The notes beneath the pieces were generated by a model. That model had not been told where the DNA came from, ran no database searches, and saw only the letters and a program-made list of their open reading frames with translations. From the NCBI GenBank assembly GCA_039196965.1, contig JBCCUK010000004.1:1-64000 (forward strand): a stretch of 64,000 bases of DNA, given 5' to 3'. Origin of the DNA: CALLCD01 sp039196965. GTDB taxonomy: Bacteria; Pseudomonadota; Alphaproteobacteria; Caulobacterales; Hyphomonadaceae. This document shows positions 1-8,377 of the stretch, one piece after another. Both the position numbers and the translations under genes were made by a program. Positions within the stretch are counted from its first letter, which is position 1, and every line of letters begins with the position of its first letter.

Positions 1-645
1 AAAGACTTCATTGAAGTTTGCCGCCTCGGTCATGTCGACCAGAGGCCGCACCTCGATACCCGGCGTCTCCATGGAGAAGACGAGATAGGAAATACCGTGA
101 TGCTTCTTCTCATCCGGATAGGTCCGGACAAGGCAGAAAATCATATCGGCCTGCTTCGCCGTGGAGGTCCAGATTTTCTGGCCGTTGATGACATAATCAT
201 CACCGTCAATTTCAGCTCGCGTTGAAAGGCTCGCGAGGTCCGAGCCGGAGCCGGGTTCGGAATAACCTTGGCACCAGACAATTTCGCCTTTCAGGGTTGG
301 CGCAATGTAGGATTGTTTTTGCTCTTCTGTGCCCAGTTCCAAAAGTGTCGGCACGAGCATGGAGATGCCCTGTCCGGCCAGCCCGCGCGGAAGTCCTGAC
401 TTTGCAAACTCCTCCGCGATGATGCGGGATTTCAGAATATCCGGATCTGCGCCGTAACCACCATATTCGGTAGGAATGGTGCGCGCAGCAAAGCCGTTTT
501 CGATCAGGAGGCACTGCCAGGCGAGACGCTTCGGGTGCTTCAGGCCGCGATCTCCGGAGCCGGGAGCCCTATCCGCATTGGCCGTCAAAAACGCTGCGGT
601 CTCGGCGCGAAAGGCTTCATATTCAGTGCTTAACGCCAGATCCAT
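1..645 (-). CDS. acyl-CoA dehydrogenase, N-terminal part (cut by window edge)
   Basis: The first 215 residues of an acyl-CoA dehydrogenase are present; the gene runs off the left edge. These FAD enzymes form the alpha,beta double bond of acyl-CoA thioesters. Seen: an N-terminal helical domain (about 1-120), the middle-domain loop YSEPGSGSDLASL (128-140) that contacts flavin and substrate, and the following strand INGQKIWTSTAKQADM (153-168). The start is MDLALSTEYEAF. The C-terminal domain with the catalytic glutamate lies outside, so substrate class cannot be judged. It is divergent from an enoyl-CoA hydratase/isomerase gene 140 bases away, which suggests acyl-CoA catabolism (inference). Confidence 0.93.
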   Translation of the reverse strand, partial: MDLALSTEYEAFRAETAAFLTANADRAPGSGDRGLKHPKRLAWQCLLIENGFAARTIPTEYGGYGADPDILKSRIIAEEFAKSGLPRGLAGQGISMLVPTLLELGTEEQKQSYIAPTLKGEIVWCQGYSEPGSGSDLASLSTRAEIDGDDYVINGQKIWTSTAKQADMIFCLVRTYPDEKKHHGISYLVFSMETPGIEVRPLVDMTEAANFNEVF

Positions 646-785
646 AGCCGAACTCCCGTCTCTCTATTTTAAGTCAGCGTGGCACGGCGGCTGAATGGCA
701 TCAATGGTGACGTGGCGGGATGTATTGACTGACGCCATCCGGACTATGCGATAGGTAAATGACGAGATAATTCTGGAGACGCATT

Positions 786-1460
786 ATGGAGCCCGTCACA
801 CTGACAATCGAAAACGACATCGCGCACATCCACCTCGATGATGGTAAGGCGAATGCCCTCGGCTTCGCCATGATCGATGCCCTCAACGCCGCGCTCGATG
901 ATGCAGAAGCGAATGCGAAGGTCGTCCTGTTCTCCGGTCGCGAGGGACGCTATTGCGCCGGGTTCGATCTGTCGGTGATGCGTGAGGATCCGTCCAAGGC
1001 ACCAAAGCTTGTGAATGCAGGCGGGCACCTGCTCTTGCGAATTTTCGAAGGTAAGCTTCCAAGTGTCATCGCCTGCACCGGGCATGCTCTGGCGGCGGGG
1101 AGCCTGTTCCTCCTTGCAGCAGACACCCGGATAGGTGTGCAGGGTGACTTCAAGATCGGATTGAACGAGACAGCGATTGGCATGGTCCTGCCAACATTCG
1201 GGATCGAGCTACCAAGAGCGCGGCTGGCTCAGGATCATCTGACCGCTGCCACCATTCAGGGGCACATGTACGATCCTGATCACGCCGTCAAAGCTGGCTT
1301 TCTCGATCAGGCCGTCCCTCCCGGTGAGCTGATGAGCGTCGCGAGATCTGCCGCCGAGGCGCTGGCGCAGCTGCCCCAGTCAGCCTACCACGGGAACAAG
1401 AAACTGATCCGGAAGCCCTCCATCGACATTATCCGGGAGAGCCTCGTTCCGCTCGATTAG
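786..1460 (+). CDS. enoyl-CoA hydratase/isomerase (crotonase) family protein
   Basis: A 224-residue crotonase-fold protein, somewhat shorter than the usual 255-265. Crotonases stabilise a CoA-thioester enolate in an oxyanion hole. Seen: the first oxyanion-hole segment GREGRYCAGFDLS (about 51-63) and the second GHALAAGSLFLLAADTRIG. The usual G of the second loop is kept, but the catalytic glutamates of true hydratases are not obvious, so the exact reaction is open. A GGAG ribosome site sits 7 bases before the ATG. The 3' end overlaps the convergent galactokinase gene by 4 bases. It is divergent from an acyl-CoA dehydrogenase, which fits beta-oxidation-like chemistry. Confidence 0.9.
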   Translation: MEPVTLTIENDIAHIHLDDGKANALGFAMIDALNAALDDAEANAKVVLFSGREGRYCAGFDLSVMREDPSKAPKLVNAGGHLLLRIFEGKLPSVIACTGHALAAGSLFLLAADTRIGVQGDFKIGLNETAIGMVLPTFGIELPRARLAQDHLTAATIQGHMYDPDHAVKAGFLDQAVPPGELMSVARSAAEALAQLPQSAYHGNKKLIRKPSIDIIRESLVPLD

Positions 1461-2521
1461 ATTGCCCATATACCTGGATGCCGGGACAGCATATCGGCTT
1501 TCCAGTCCTCAGCGCTGTTGCCCGGCACGAGGGACACAAAACAGCCGCCGAAACCGCCACCAGTGAGGCGGCTGCCAATGGCACCGAGTTCTTCTGCACT
1601 CTTTACAAGGGCATCAATCTCAGGCGTCGAGGCATCGAAATCCTCAGAGTACGAACGATGACTTTCGCGCATCAGCCGTCCGAACGTATCCATATCGTCA
1701 GCTCTCATGGCTCCGATGGCCCAATTGGTTCGACGATGCTCGGAGACAACATGGCGAGCGCGCGCAGCGAGGTCTGCATTGAGTTCTGGAATTCTCGATA
1801 TCTGTTCGTCCGTTAGCTGACAGAGCCAGTTGGCACCAAGTTCGGCCGTGGCCGACGCACATTCCTGAAACCGGGTCTTGTATCGACCATCCGTCAGGGC
1901 GCGATTGATACCGGAATGTAGCGTTACAAACGTCCAGCCAGACGGGATCTCCATGACTTCGGTATCCATGGATGCCGTATCCAGCGCGAGAGCTTCGCCC
2001 GGCTGCAGCATCCCCACAGCCATCTGGTCCATGATACCGCACGGCACGCCGATATAGGCGTTCTCAACCTTGCGGGCCTCCAGGGCGGTATCGACCGCTG
2101 ATATCTCCGCATCCTTGCGATCCATGGCGGCGCGAAAGACCGCAGTTATGAGAGCGGCCGATGAGGAAATGCCAGCGCCCGGCGGAATGCCGCTTGCCAC
2201 ATAGATATCGAACCCCTGGCTGCCCCATCCAAGTTTCGCTGAATGTTGCAAGGCACCGACAATATAGTCAGACCAATGACCATTTGCATTATCAGCAATC
2301 GTTCGTGTGACGGCACCCTCGAAACGATCAGATATAATGGTGTGGGTCTTCGAGGTGTTCTCGGCCAGGGCAACAGAGACATGGTTTGTCAGGGCTGCGG
2401 GCAGAACCTTCCCGCCATTATAGTCCACATGCTCGCCAATGAGGTTGACCCTGGCTGGCGCAGCACCGGTACCCTCCGCCGTTTTCTCAAATACTTTACG
2501 AAAGCTATCTGTCACGCTCAT
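1457..2521 (-). CDS. galK: galactokinase (GHMP kinase)
   Basis: A 354-residue GHMP kinase that phosphorylates galactose at C1 (Leloir pathway, cytosol). All three family motifs are visible. The galactokinase signature is ARVNLIGEHVDYNGGKVLP (about 23-41), with sugar-binding residues in GEHVDYN. The phosphate loop is GIPPGAGISSSAAL (about 110-123). Motif 3 is RLTGGGFGGCFVSL near the C terminus. The catalytic Asp lies in GIMDQMAVG. Length is close to the bacterial norm (about 380). No other gal gene is adjacent, so it may act on exogenous galactose alone or with unlinked genes. The 3' end overlaps the crotonase gene by 4 bases. Confidence 0.93.
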   Translation of the reverse strand: MSVTDSFRKVFEKTAEGTGAAPARVNLIGEHVDYNGGKVLPAALTNHVSVALAENTSKTHTIISDRFEGAVTRTIADNANGHWSDYIVGALQHSAKLGWGSQGFDIYVASGIPPGAGISSSAALITAVFRAAMDRKDAEISAVDTALEARKVENAYIGVPCGIMDQMAVGMLQPGEALALDTASMDTEVMEIPSGWTFVTLHSGINRALTDGRYKTRFQECASATAELGANWLCQLTDEQISRIPELNADLAARARHVVSEHRRTNWAIGAMRADDMDTFGRLMRESHRSYSEDFDASTPEIDALVKSAEELGAIGSRLTGGGFGGCFVSLVPGNSAEDWKADMLSRHPGIWAI

Positions 2522-2642
2522 GCTGAGAACGTTTCCAATCCTCTATACCGTCTGATTGACTGGTTTGCGATTTATAACTGCTAAAGCTCAATTTACGGAT
2601 GATTCTTCCATTTCGATAACTTACTTCAAGTTGATTGGCTGT

Positions 2643-3869
2643 CTATGCCTGACTTAAGTCATCGTGACCAAAAGTCTCACCAAACACAGCCACGGTCTTC
2701 TCAACCCTGAAGCCATTAAAGCCACTTTGCATCGCCTGTCCGTATGCCCCAAGATGACCGAACTCGATCCAGTCACCCTCATCAATATCGTTTGGCAGGA
2801 GAAACGGGCCCGCCATTCTGTCCTGACTGTCACAGGTCGGACCATAAAGGCCGAAAGCAGAAATCTCTTCATCGAAGGATTGATCAGCCTCCAAGCGATG
2901 TCGCTTTACCGGGTATCGCCAACCATGCACACCGGCGTCGAAAAGCGACCCGTAAATTCCATCGTTTATGTAGAGTTCAGATCCTTTGCGCAAATCCACT
3001 CGGGCGAGTGTTGACCCAGCAGGACCAGACAAGGCTCTGCCCGGTTCACCACGCACCTCCAGATGATCGAGGCCAAGCCGAGATAGTGTTTCTGAAATCA
3101 CCGAGAAAAATGCGCTGATGGGAGGCGATCGCATTCCGGGGTAGCTCACAGGAAACCCTCCCCCGCAATCGATTATATCAATCGGAAGAGAGGCTTCATC
3201 AATCAGTCTGCGGATTTGCTCCAGTGGAAAAATATAAGCTAGCGGATCCACACACTGAGATCCGACATGAAATGCGACGCCGAGTCTAGCGGCCTTATTG
3301 CGCGCAACCTCAATGAGGCGAATGCCCTCTCCAAACTGCGCTCCGAACTTTCCCTCAAGCGGCATCCTGCTTTCACCGCAAGGCACGGCGATACGAATAT
3401 GAAGGTGCAAATCCGGCGCGCCACCTGTCTCCCTCAGGATCTTTTCAAGCTCCCCAAGGCAATCAAAGGCAAAATCCCGGACGCCGGATGCGTAGGCGTG
3501 CCAGATCGTCTGACGCGACTTTACCGGATGCATAAGATGAAGCCGTGCGTCGGGACAGAGAGATCTCACAAGATCTATTTCGCGGATCGAGGCCACATCA
3601 AAATCTCGGACACCGGCAGACCAGAGGATCGACAATACGGCAGGGTGCGGATTGGCCTTCACCGCATAAAGCGTCGTCCCCGGAAAACCATCTAGAAAAG
3701 CCATCGCCGTGGCCCGGAGGGTCGCAGGATAGAGAACAGCGAAAGCATCGTCAGATGTATCGCTGGCAAGGGCATCGGAAACGGTCCGAAAGGCCGGCAA
3801 GCCAAGTTGATCAAAATCCGTTGATAGTAGCGAAGGCTGCGAGAACAAGGCCCGAGAAAGAGGGGTCAT
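2643..3869 (-). CDS. fold-type III PLP ornithine/lysine decarboxylase
   Basis: A 408-residue PLP decarboxylase of the eukaryotic-ODC/alanine-racemase fold, converting ornithine (putrescine) and possibly lysine (cadaverine). Seen: PLP lysine in LYAVKANPHP, the HVGSQC strand, the glycine loop DCGGGFP, EPGRAL binding the phosphate, the active-site cysteine segment GPTCDSQDRM and the aromatic LGAYG near the C terminus. The CDS form is typical of bacterial ODC/LDC of this class. The start was set at MTPLSRAL because a perfect AAGGAGG lies 8 bases upstream; an in-frame ATG at 3875 is only 2 bases from it, and an upstream extension to 3959 looks spurious. It is the sole polyamine gene seen here. Confidence 0.92.
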   Translation of the reverse strand: MTPLSRALFSQPSLLSTDFDQLGLPAFRTVSDALASDTSDDAFAVLYPATLRATAMAFLDGFPGTTLYAVKANPHPAVLSILWSAGVRDFDVASIREIDLVRSLCPDARLHLMHPVKSRQTIWHAYASGVRDFAFDCLGELEKILRETGGAPDLHLHIRIAVPCGESRMPLEGKFGAQFGEGIRLIEVARNKAARLGVAFHVGSQCVDPLAYIFPLEQIRRLIDEASLPIDIIDCGGGFPVSYPGMRSPPISAFFSVISETLSRLGLDHLEVRGEPGRALSGPAGSTLARVDLRKGSELYINDGIYGSLFDAGVHGWRYPVKRHRLEADQSFDEEISAFGLYGPTCDSQDRMAGPFLLPNDIDEGDWIEFGHLGAYGQAMQSGFNGFRVEKTVAVFGETFGHDDLSQA

Positions 3870-4002
3870 CCACATATCCTCCTTAGCGTCGGTCGATAAA
3901 CGGCCGATAACGGTAATGAAGACAGTTGGGCTCCCCCGTACTGGCTGGAGGCGGATCACAAGTCAGACGGCCGCCACGTCGTGGTTAGCTTACATGTCGA
4001 CC

Positions 4003-4033
4003 TGCGCCATAGGCCCCGGAGACCTATGGCGCA
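4003..4033 (-). terminator. perfect hairpin downstream of the TonB receptor gene
   Basis: Eleven-base perfect arms TGCGCCATAGG and CCTATGGCGCA enclose a 9-base loop, starting 25 bases past the stop codon of the TonB receptor gene. No T-run follows on the minus strand, so it may stabilise the 3' end rather than act as a classical intrinsic terminator. Confidence 0.5.
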
Positions 4034-4058
4034 AGCGAATTTTCTGCAGATAACGGGC

Positions 4059-6260
4059 TTAGAAAGCCACCTTGATATCGAAGCGGACATTCCGGCCCGG
4101 AAGGGGCGCGGTGTCGCGCAGGAAGGAAGCAGCCGGACGGCCCTCTGCATCAAACAGGTTCTGTCCGCGAATGCCGAGGGTCACATTTGGGCGATCCCGG
4201 AACGGCCGCACCGCCAGAGCCAGATTGACGAAGGTGAAGCTGCCGGTTGGAAGCTCAAACTGAGCAACATCGTTTTGGGCCGCATTGTATTCCACCTCAG
4301 CCCGCAATGTCGCCAGATCACTGTCTGCGGTCATACCGATAAGCGTCGAGAAAGGTGGGATACGGGGCTGGTCCTCATCCAGGAGATCCTCCGATGTCGC
4401 ACGTACGAAATCCGCCTGGGCCTGGGCAGACAACCGCACGTCGCCCAATCCACCGGCTGAATAGGTACCAAGATCTGCATCAAGTTCAGCTTCGAAACCC
4501 CGGAAGCGGGTATCAGCCGCGATAAACTCGAAGACGGGAAGAATTACTTCTTCGAATTCACCCGTTTCCTGCTCAAAGATGAAATCATCATAGTCGGTCA
4601 GGTAGCCATTAACGATGACTGTGACAGGGCCAAATTCCCCGCGTACGGTTGCTTCGAAACCGCGGGCGGTTTCCTCGCCAAGCGTTGGATCGCCAACCTC
4701 AAAGTTCTGAGTAGCTAGGTGTGGCCCGAAGGAGAAGTTTTCTTCCAGCGATGGTGCCCGCTCGGTGCGGAAGGCATTTACGCCGACGAAGAAGGCATCG
4801 TTTACCTGATACCCTAGGCCACCAGAAATGCTGAATAGATCGAAGTTGTTGTCGACGGGAACCGGCGTTGCGTCCTCGTCATCAATGAACTCTTCTGTCT
4901 CGTTATCAACGTTCTCATAGCGCCAGCCAAAATCGGCAATGAAGGGGCCTCTGACAAATTCACCCAGGCCAAACACACCGAGCTGAACTTGCTCCGATGG
5001 CGGAACAAAAGCTTCGGCACCAATGGCTTCGAAATCGCGAACCCGGAATTGACCACCAACTGCGGTGCGAATGTCACCGCCCAGCGCATTAAATGTCTTG
5101 CCGGTGAGCTCCAGACGACCTTCGAATTCGTCATTGTTGAATTCTGTGCCGATTGCCTCGCCCTCAAGTTCGAAGTGCTGATAATCCGCATAGCCAAAAC
5201 GGAACTTGGCTTTCTCGAAGAGGCCGAGATCACCGGCAACTTCACCTTTCGCATCGAAACGGATCTGATCGAGGTCGATACGAATACCTTCTTCTTCGCC
5301 CTCTTCCTCTTCTTCCTCGCCAAGCTCTCCCTCTTCAGCTGCTTCCGCAGCTTCAATGTCTTCCTCTGAGAGCACTCCCTCAGGGACACCATAATTGGTT
5401 TCGTAGTAACTGACAGATGCACCGAAGAAACCTTCGTAGCCGCCATTATCGAAGAGATAAGAAGCACCAAATGCGCCAGACGCTGTCTCAAGATCACTGT
5501 TGGGGAGAAAACCTGATTCGAATTCCTCGGTCGGAACGAAAGGAACGCCGTTTTCAATGGCTTCGGCGGCCAGAGCGCCTACGAGTTCGTTCGACGCGAC
5601 CAGGCCGGGAATGTCGTAATCGCCAGCATCGCGGAAAGACCCCTCGGCGTGAAAAACAAACTGCCCCAGTTGAACATCTGCACCGCCAGCAACTTCGTTG
5701 CCATTGTCGACGGTAGAGTAAGAGTAACGCGCAGCGCCCTCAAAGCCATTTTCAGGTGCTTCTTCTGGAATAATGCCGGTGATCGTATTCACCACGCCGC
5801 CCGCAGCAGAACTTCCGTAGAGAAGAGATGCTGCGCCGCGGAAGACCTCGATCCGTTGCGCAAGCGCAGGTTCCACAGGTACAGCGTGGTCCACACTGGT
5901 TTGGGCAACGTCAAACGTACCGATGCCATCTGTCAGAACGCGAATACGGTCGCCACCCAAGCCACGAATGACCGGCCTTGAGGCACCAGCTCCGAATGCT
6001 GTCGAAGAAATGCCGGGCTCACGGCGAAGGGTCTCACCAATTGTTGTGGCGAGCCGCTCGGCAAGCTCCTCTTCTTCAAGGACTGTCGCGTTCGAAATCG
6101 TTTGGCCAAGTGGCCGGGCGAGCGGGGTTGATGTTGTGACAACCTGATCGAGGTCAAGACGATCGACATCGTCGCCTGCCACCTGCGCCGAAGCAAGATT
6201 GGCTGAAAATAAAAGGGCGGCTGCGGATACGCCGGCAGCACGTTTGAGATTCGAGGACAT
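4059..6260 (-). CDS. TonB-dependent outer-membrane receptor, ZnuD-like
   Basis: A 733-residue outer-membrane receptor. Signal peptide 1-25 (cut after LASA-Q), plug domain about 35-165 with a degenerate TonB-box region (DLDQVVTTST), the plug segment RPVIRGLGGDRIRVLTDG and LYGSSAAGGVVN. The rest is a 22-strand barrel ending in an aromatic residue (FDIKVAF). The mid-barrel segment RAPSLEENFSFGPHLAT and the closing NLFDAEGRPAASFL resemble the ZnuD zinc receptors I know. A very acidic loop lies at about 298-324 (mostly Glu), where several ZnuD relatives carry His-rich metal-capturing loops. It follows a DUF2946-like gene, and a Zur-box-like sequence precedes that gene. Zinc as substrate is inference; copper or a siderophore remains possible. 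Confidence 0.88.
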   Translation of the reverse strand: MSSNLKRAAGVSAAALLFSANLASAQVAGDDVDRLDLDQVVTTSTPLARPLGQTISNATVLEEEELAERLATTIGETLRREPGISSTAFGAGASRPVIRGLGGDRIRVLTDGIGTFDVAQTSVDHAVPVEPALAQRIEVFRGAASLLYGSSAAGGVVNTITGIIPEEAPENGFEGAARYSYSTVDNGNEVAGGADVQLGQFVFHAEGSFRDAGDYDIPGLVASNELVGALAAEAIENGVPFVPTEEFESGFLPNSDLETASGAFGASYLFDNGGYEGFFGASVSYYETNYGVPEGVLSEEDIEAAEAAEEGELGEEEEEEGEEEGIRIDLDQIRFDAKGEVAGDLGLFEKAKFRFGYADYQHFELEGEAIGTEFNNDEFEGRLELTGKTFNALGGDIRTAVGGQFRVRDFEAIGAEAFVPPSEQVQLGVFGLGEFVRGPFIADFGWRYENVDNETEEFIDDEDATPVPVDNNFDLFSISGGLGYQVNDAFFVGVNAFRTERAPSLEENFSFGPHLATQNFEVGDPTLGEETARGFEATVRGEFGPVTVIVNGYLTDYDDFIFEQETGEFEEVILPVFEFIAADTRFRGFEAELDADLGTYSAGGLGDVRLSAQAQADFVRATSEDLLDEDQPRIPPFSTLIGMTADSDLATLRAEVEYNAAQNDVAQFELPTGSFTFVNLALAVRPFRDRPNVTLGIRGQNLFDAEGRPAASFLRDTAPLPGRNVRFDIKVAF

Positions 6261-6338
6261 AGGGAACCTTTGATACTGGATCGCGCGCAGGACTTTTCTG
6301 GCCAACCTGCGCATTAAAACACTTTGGAAACTGAATTT

Positions 6339-6632
6339 TCAGGAAAAACCGAGAGGGGGGCCACGCGGGTTGTAGGATGACGGTGTCAGGTCAGCATGGA
6401 CAATAGCCACAGCCAAAAGACACCTATCACCCTCAGATTTCACGATGGTGGAGACGTCATCAGGCGATAAGCCATCCGGATCCCCCTCGTCGACATGAAT
6501 GACCGTGCACATTACGCAGTCATGATCGGCATGGGCCGGATCGAAATCATGGCCGCTGGCGAAAGCAGGCAGGGCAAGCTGGCCTAGTACCACCAACATC
6601 GCGACAATCACTAAGGCCATGCGTGAGCGCAC
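6339..6632 (-). CDS. DUF2946-like small exported protein
   Basis: About 97 residues: a hydrophobic signal segment (VRSRMALVIVAMLVVLGQ... to AFASG), then a short His/Asp/Cys-rich mature part with HADHDCVMC and a C terminus RGPPLGFS. The CxxC-type pair and the RGPP ending are hallmarks of DUF2946, small periplasmic proteins found beside metal-related TonB receptors; their function is not established. I chose the GTG at 6632 because AGGGAGAG lies 5 bases upstream; TTG at 6662 and ATG at 6620 are alternatives. It lies 78 bases upstream of the ZnuD-like receptor on the same strand, so probably one transcript. Metal binding is inferred from the residues. Confidence 0.72.
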   Translation of the reverse strand: MRSRMALVIVAMLVVLGQLALPAFASGHDFDPAHADHDCVMCTVIHVDEGDPDGLSPDDVSTIVKSEGDRCLLAVAIVHADLTPSSYNPRGPPLGFS

Positions 6633-6663
6633 CAGCACTCTCCCTGCCAATAAGGCATCCAAA

Positions 6664-6680
6664 ATGTGATTATGTAACGT
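6664..6680. promoter_or_regulatory. Zur-box-like imperfect palindrome
   Basis: ATGTGAT-TAT-GTAACGT matches the proteobacterial Zur core ATGTTAT-N3-ATAACAT at 11 of 14 positions with the correct 3-base spacing. It sits 32 bases upstream of the GTG start of the DUF2946-like gene, a suitable place for a repressor in front of the DUF2946-TonB receptor unit. The comparison is to the consensus from memory; no scoring was possible. Confidence 0.4.
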
Positions 6681-6894
6681 ATGCGCTCCATTCTTATCAA
6701 GCGAGATCTGCGCTTGAAGGTATTTGCGGTCGATACTGTTGCCGTTTTACCATGGCCCACGCTGAAGAGCCGTTAGATTATGGGATTTCCTATGAGTTCT
6801 GGCCTCATTGCCGAGCGGATTTTCCTCACCTCATGGACATATTCAGCATCGGCAACTACCTCTTCTGATTGGATTTCAAGATGAGATTTTCACG

Positions 6895-7200
6895 ATGACC
6901 GATCTAACAAAAGAACAGGCCGACAGGATTGAAGCGGCAGCCTTTCGCAGACTTATCTCGCACCTCGACAACCGTAAGGATGTTCAGAATATCGATCTCA
7001 TGATCCTCGCCGATTTCTGCCGCAACTGTCTCGGCGACTGGTATCGCGAAGCGGCCGAGCAGCAAGGCATCGAGATAACCAAGGATGCTGCCCGGGAGCG
7101 GGTTTACGGTATGCCCTACAATGAATGGAAAGACCGATATCAAAAAACGGCGACCGACGCCCAGAAGGCAGCATTCAAATCGCGCAAGATAGATAATTAG
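6895..7200 (+). CDS. DUF1244 family protein
   Basis: A 101-residue soluble protein of the DUF1244 family, widespread and single-copy in alphaproteobacteria, function unknown. Recognised by EAAAFRRLISHLDNRKDVQNIDLM, whose first half is near-invariant, followed by FCRNCLGDWY with two conserved cysteines and the C-terminal VYGMPYNEWKDRYQ. Predicted all-helical. The ATG at 6895 was taken because family members begin just before MTDLTKEQ; an in-frame upstream extension shows no similarity. It stands alone, divergent from the DUF2946/TonB unit and convergent with the quinone reductase gene. Confidence 0.9.
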   Translation: MTDLTKEQADRIEAAAFRRLISHLDNRKDVQNIDLMILADFCRNCLGDWYREAAEQQGIEITKDAARERVYGMPYNEWKDRYQKTATDAQKAAFKSRKIDN

Positions 7201-7344
7201 AGGCTGATTGAAGAGGCGCACCCGACAAGAGCTGGCCAGATTCTTCAAAAATGACTGGAAGATGAATACGCCATTCCGGTTCAGTTGTTATCGCTTGTGA
7301 GACAAACATCGTCAGGCGGTAGCGGGGTCTTGCCCCTCCCTCCT

Positions 7345-7366
7345 GTGGGTTCCTCACCTGACCCAC
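7345..7366. terminator. weak hairpin in a convergent intergenic region
   Basis: GTGGGT and ACCCAC (6-base arms, 10-base loop) lie between the ends of the convergent DUF1244 and quinone-reductase genes. There is no T-run; it is only a candidate bidirectional stop. Confidence 0.25.
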
Positions 7367-7393
7367 GCTTGACCCTGCTGCCGTCCAGTTCCC

Positions 7394-8377
7394 TCACTCT
7401 AAACCTGGCCGCACAATCACCTTCCCGACAACCTCACGGTTTTGCAGTGCTGCCATAGCAGCGCGCGTTTCACTTAAGGCGTACTCTTGATGTACACGGG
7501 GTCGCGTTTTCCCTTCGCGCGCCCAATCCCAGATAGCAGTGATGTTCTCCGCCCCCCGCTCTGGAAACTGGCGACCATATTCTCCAGCTCGAACCCCGAC
7601 GAGCGAGAACCCTTTGATCAAGGCCATATTGGTCGGAAGATCTGCGATACGACCCGATGTAAACCCGATCACACAAAGCCGGCCATCAAAAGCGATACAG
7701 CGAACGCTCTCATCGAACACGTCGCCACCAACGGGATCGAAAATTACATCGGCACCGCGGCCTCCGGTTAGCGCTTTAACCCGGTCCTTGAAGCCTTGCG
7801 TGACATTGAGGGCTTGATCCGCGCCGTAATCGACAACTTTTTGGAGTTTCTCGTCACTTGCCGATGTGGCGATAACATGGGCACCGAGTAGTTTGCCAAC
7901 ATCAACCGCGGCTAATCCTACGCCACCCGTCGCTCCGTGCACGAGCAAAGTTTCCCCTGCTTGCAGATTGGCCCTGCGCACGAGGGTCACATAGGCGGTA
8001 AGATACGCGGCCGGATAGGCGGCGGCCTCGGCAAAGCTCATTTTCACCGGTTTGCGATGCAGTCCCTCTGAGGGAACCACAGCAAACTCTGCCAGCGCAC
8101 CGAAGCGCCCGCCACCGGCGACCTCGTCACCAACCTTCAAATCGATAACGCCCTCGCCGACAGCGTCGACGATACCCGCCATGTCCATACCCGGTGTGAA
8201 TGGCGGGTCGAGCTTCAACTGGTACTTTCCCTGACAAATCAGAATGTCGGGAAAATTGACGCTCGCCGCTTCAATCTTAAGGCGGATTTCACCTGGCCCA
8301 GGCTCCGGGCGGTCAATATCCGCAATCCCGGTGCCGCTGAGATCCTCGCTAATAGCGTGGCAAACAAATGCTTTCAT
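7394..8377 (-). CDS. NADPH:quinone oxidoreductase-like MDR protein
   Basis: A 327-residue medium-chain dehydrogenase/reductase of the zinc-free quinone reductase type. N-terminal GroES-like domain (about 1-120) with PGMDMAGIVDAVG, then a Rossmann NADPH domain with HGATGGVGLAAVDVG (about 148-162) and DVIFDPVGGDVF. The cysteine cluster and catalytic zinc ligands of alcohol dehydrogenases are absent, consistent with a quinone or enoyl reductase. The start ATG overlaps the stop of the upstream alpha/beta hydrolase (ATGA), so the pair is translationally coupled. It is the third gene of a TetR-hydrolase-reductase unit. The true substrate is unknown. Confidence 0.9.
   Translation of the reverse strand: MKAFVCHAISEDLSGTGIADIDRPEPGPGEIRLKIEAASVNFPDILICQGKYQLKLDPPFTPGMDMAGIVDAVGEGVIDLKVGDEVAGGGRFGALAEFAVVPSEGLHRKPVKMSFAEAAAYPAAYLTAYVTLVRRANLQAGETLLVHGATGGVGLAAVDVGKLLGAHVIATSASDEKLQKVVDYGADQALNVTQGFKDRVKALTGGRGADVIFDPVGGDVFDESVRCIAFDGRLCVIGFTSGRIADLPTNMALIKGFSLVGVRAGEYGRQFPERGAENITAIWDWAREGKTRPRVHQEYALSETRAAMAALQNREVVGKVIVRPGLE

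Noticed and set aside
5281..5345. CTT/CTC-rich low-complexity run that might be a microsatellite
   Set aside because: It encodes the Glu-rich receptor loop with varied codons and no exact repeat unit.
4814..5557. Second minus-strand frame inside the TonB receptor gene, very Lys/Arg-rich
   Set aside because: A frame-shifted reading of the receptor including its GAG/GAA-rich acidic loop.
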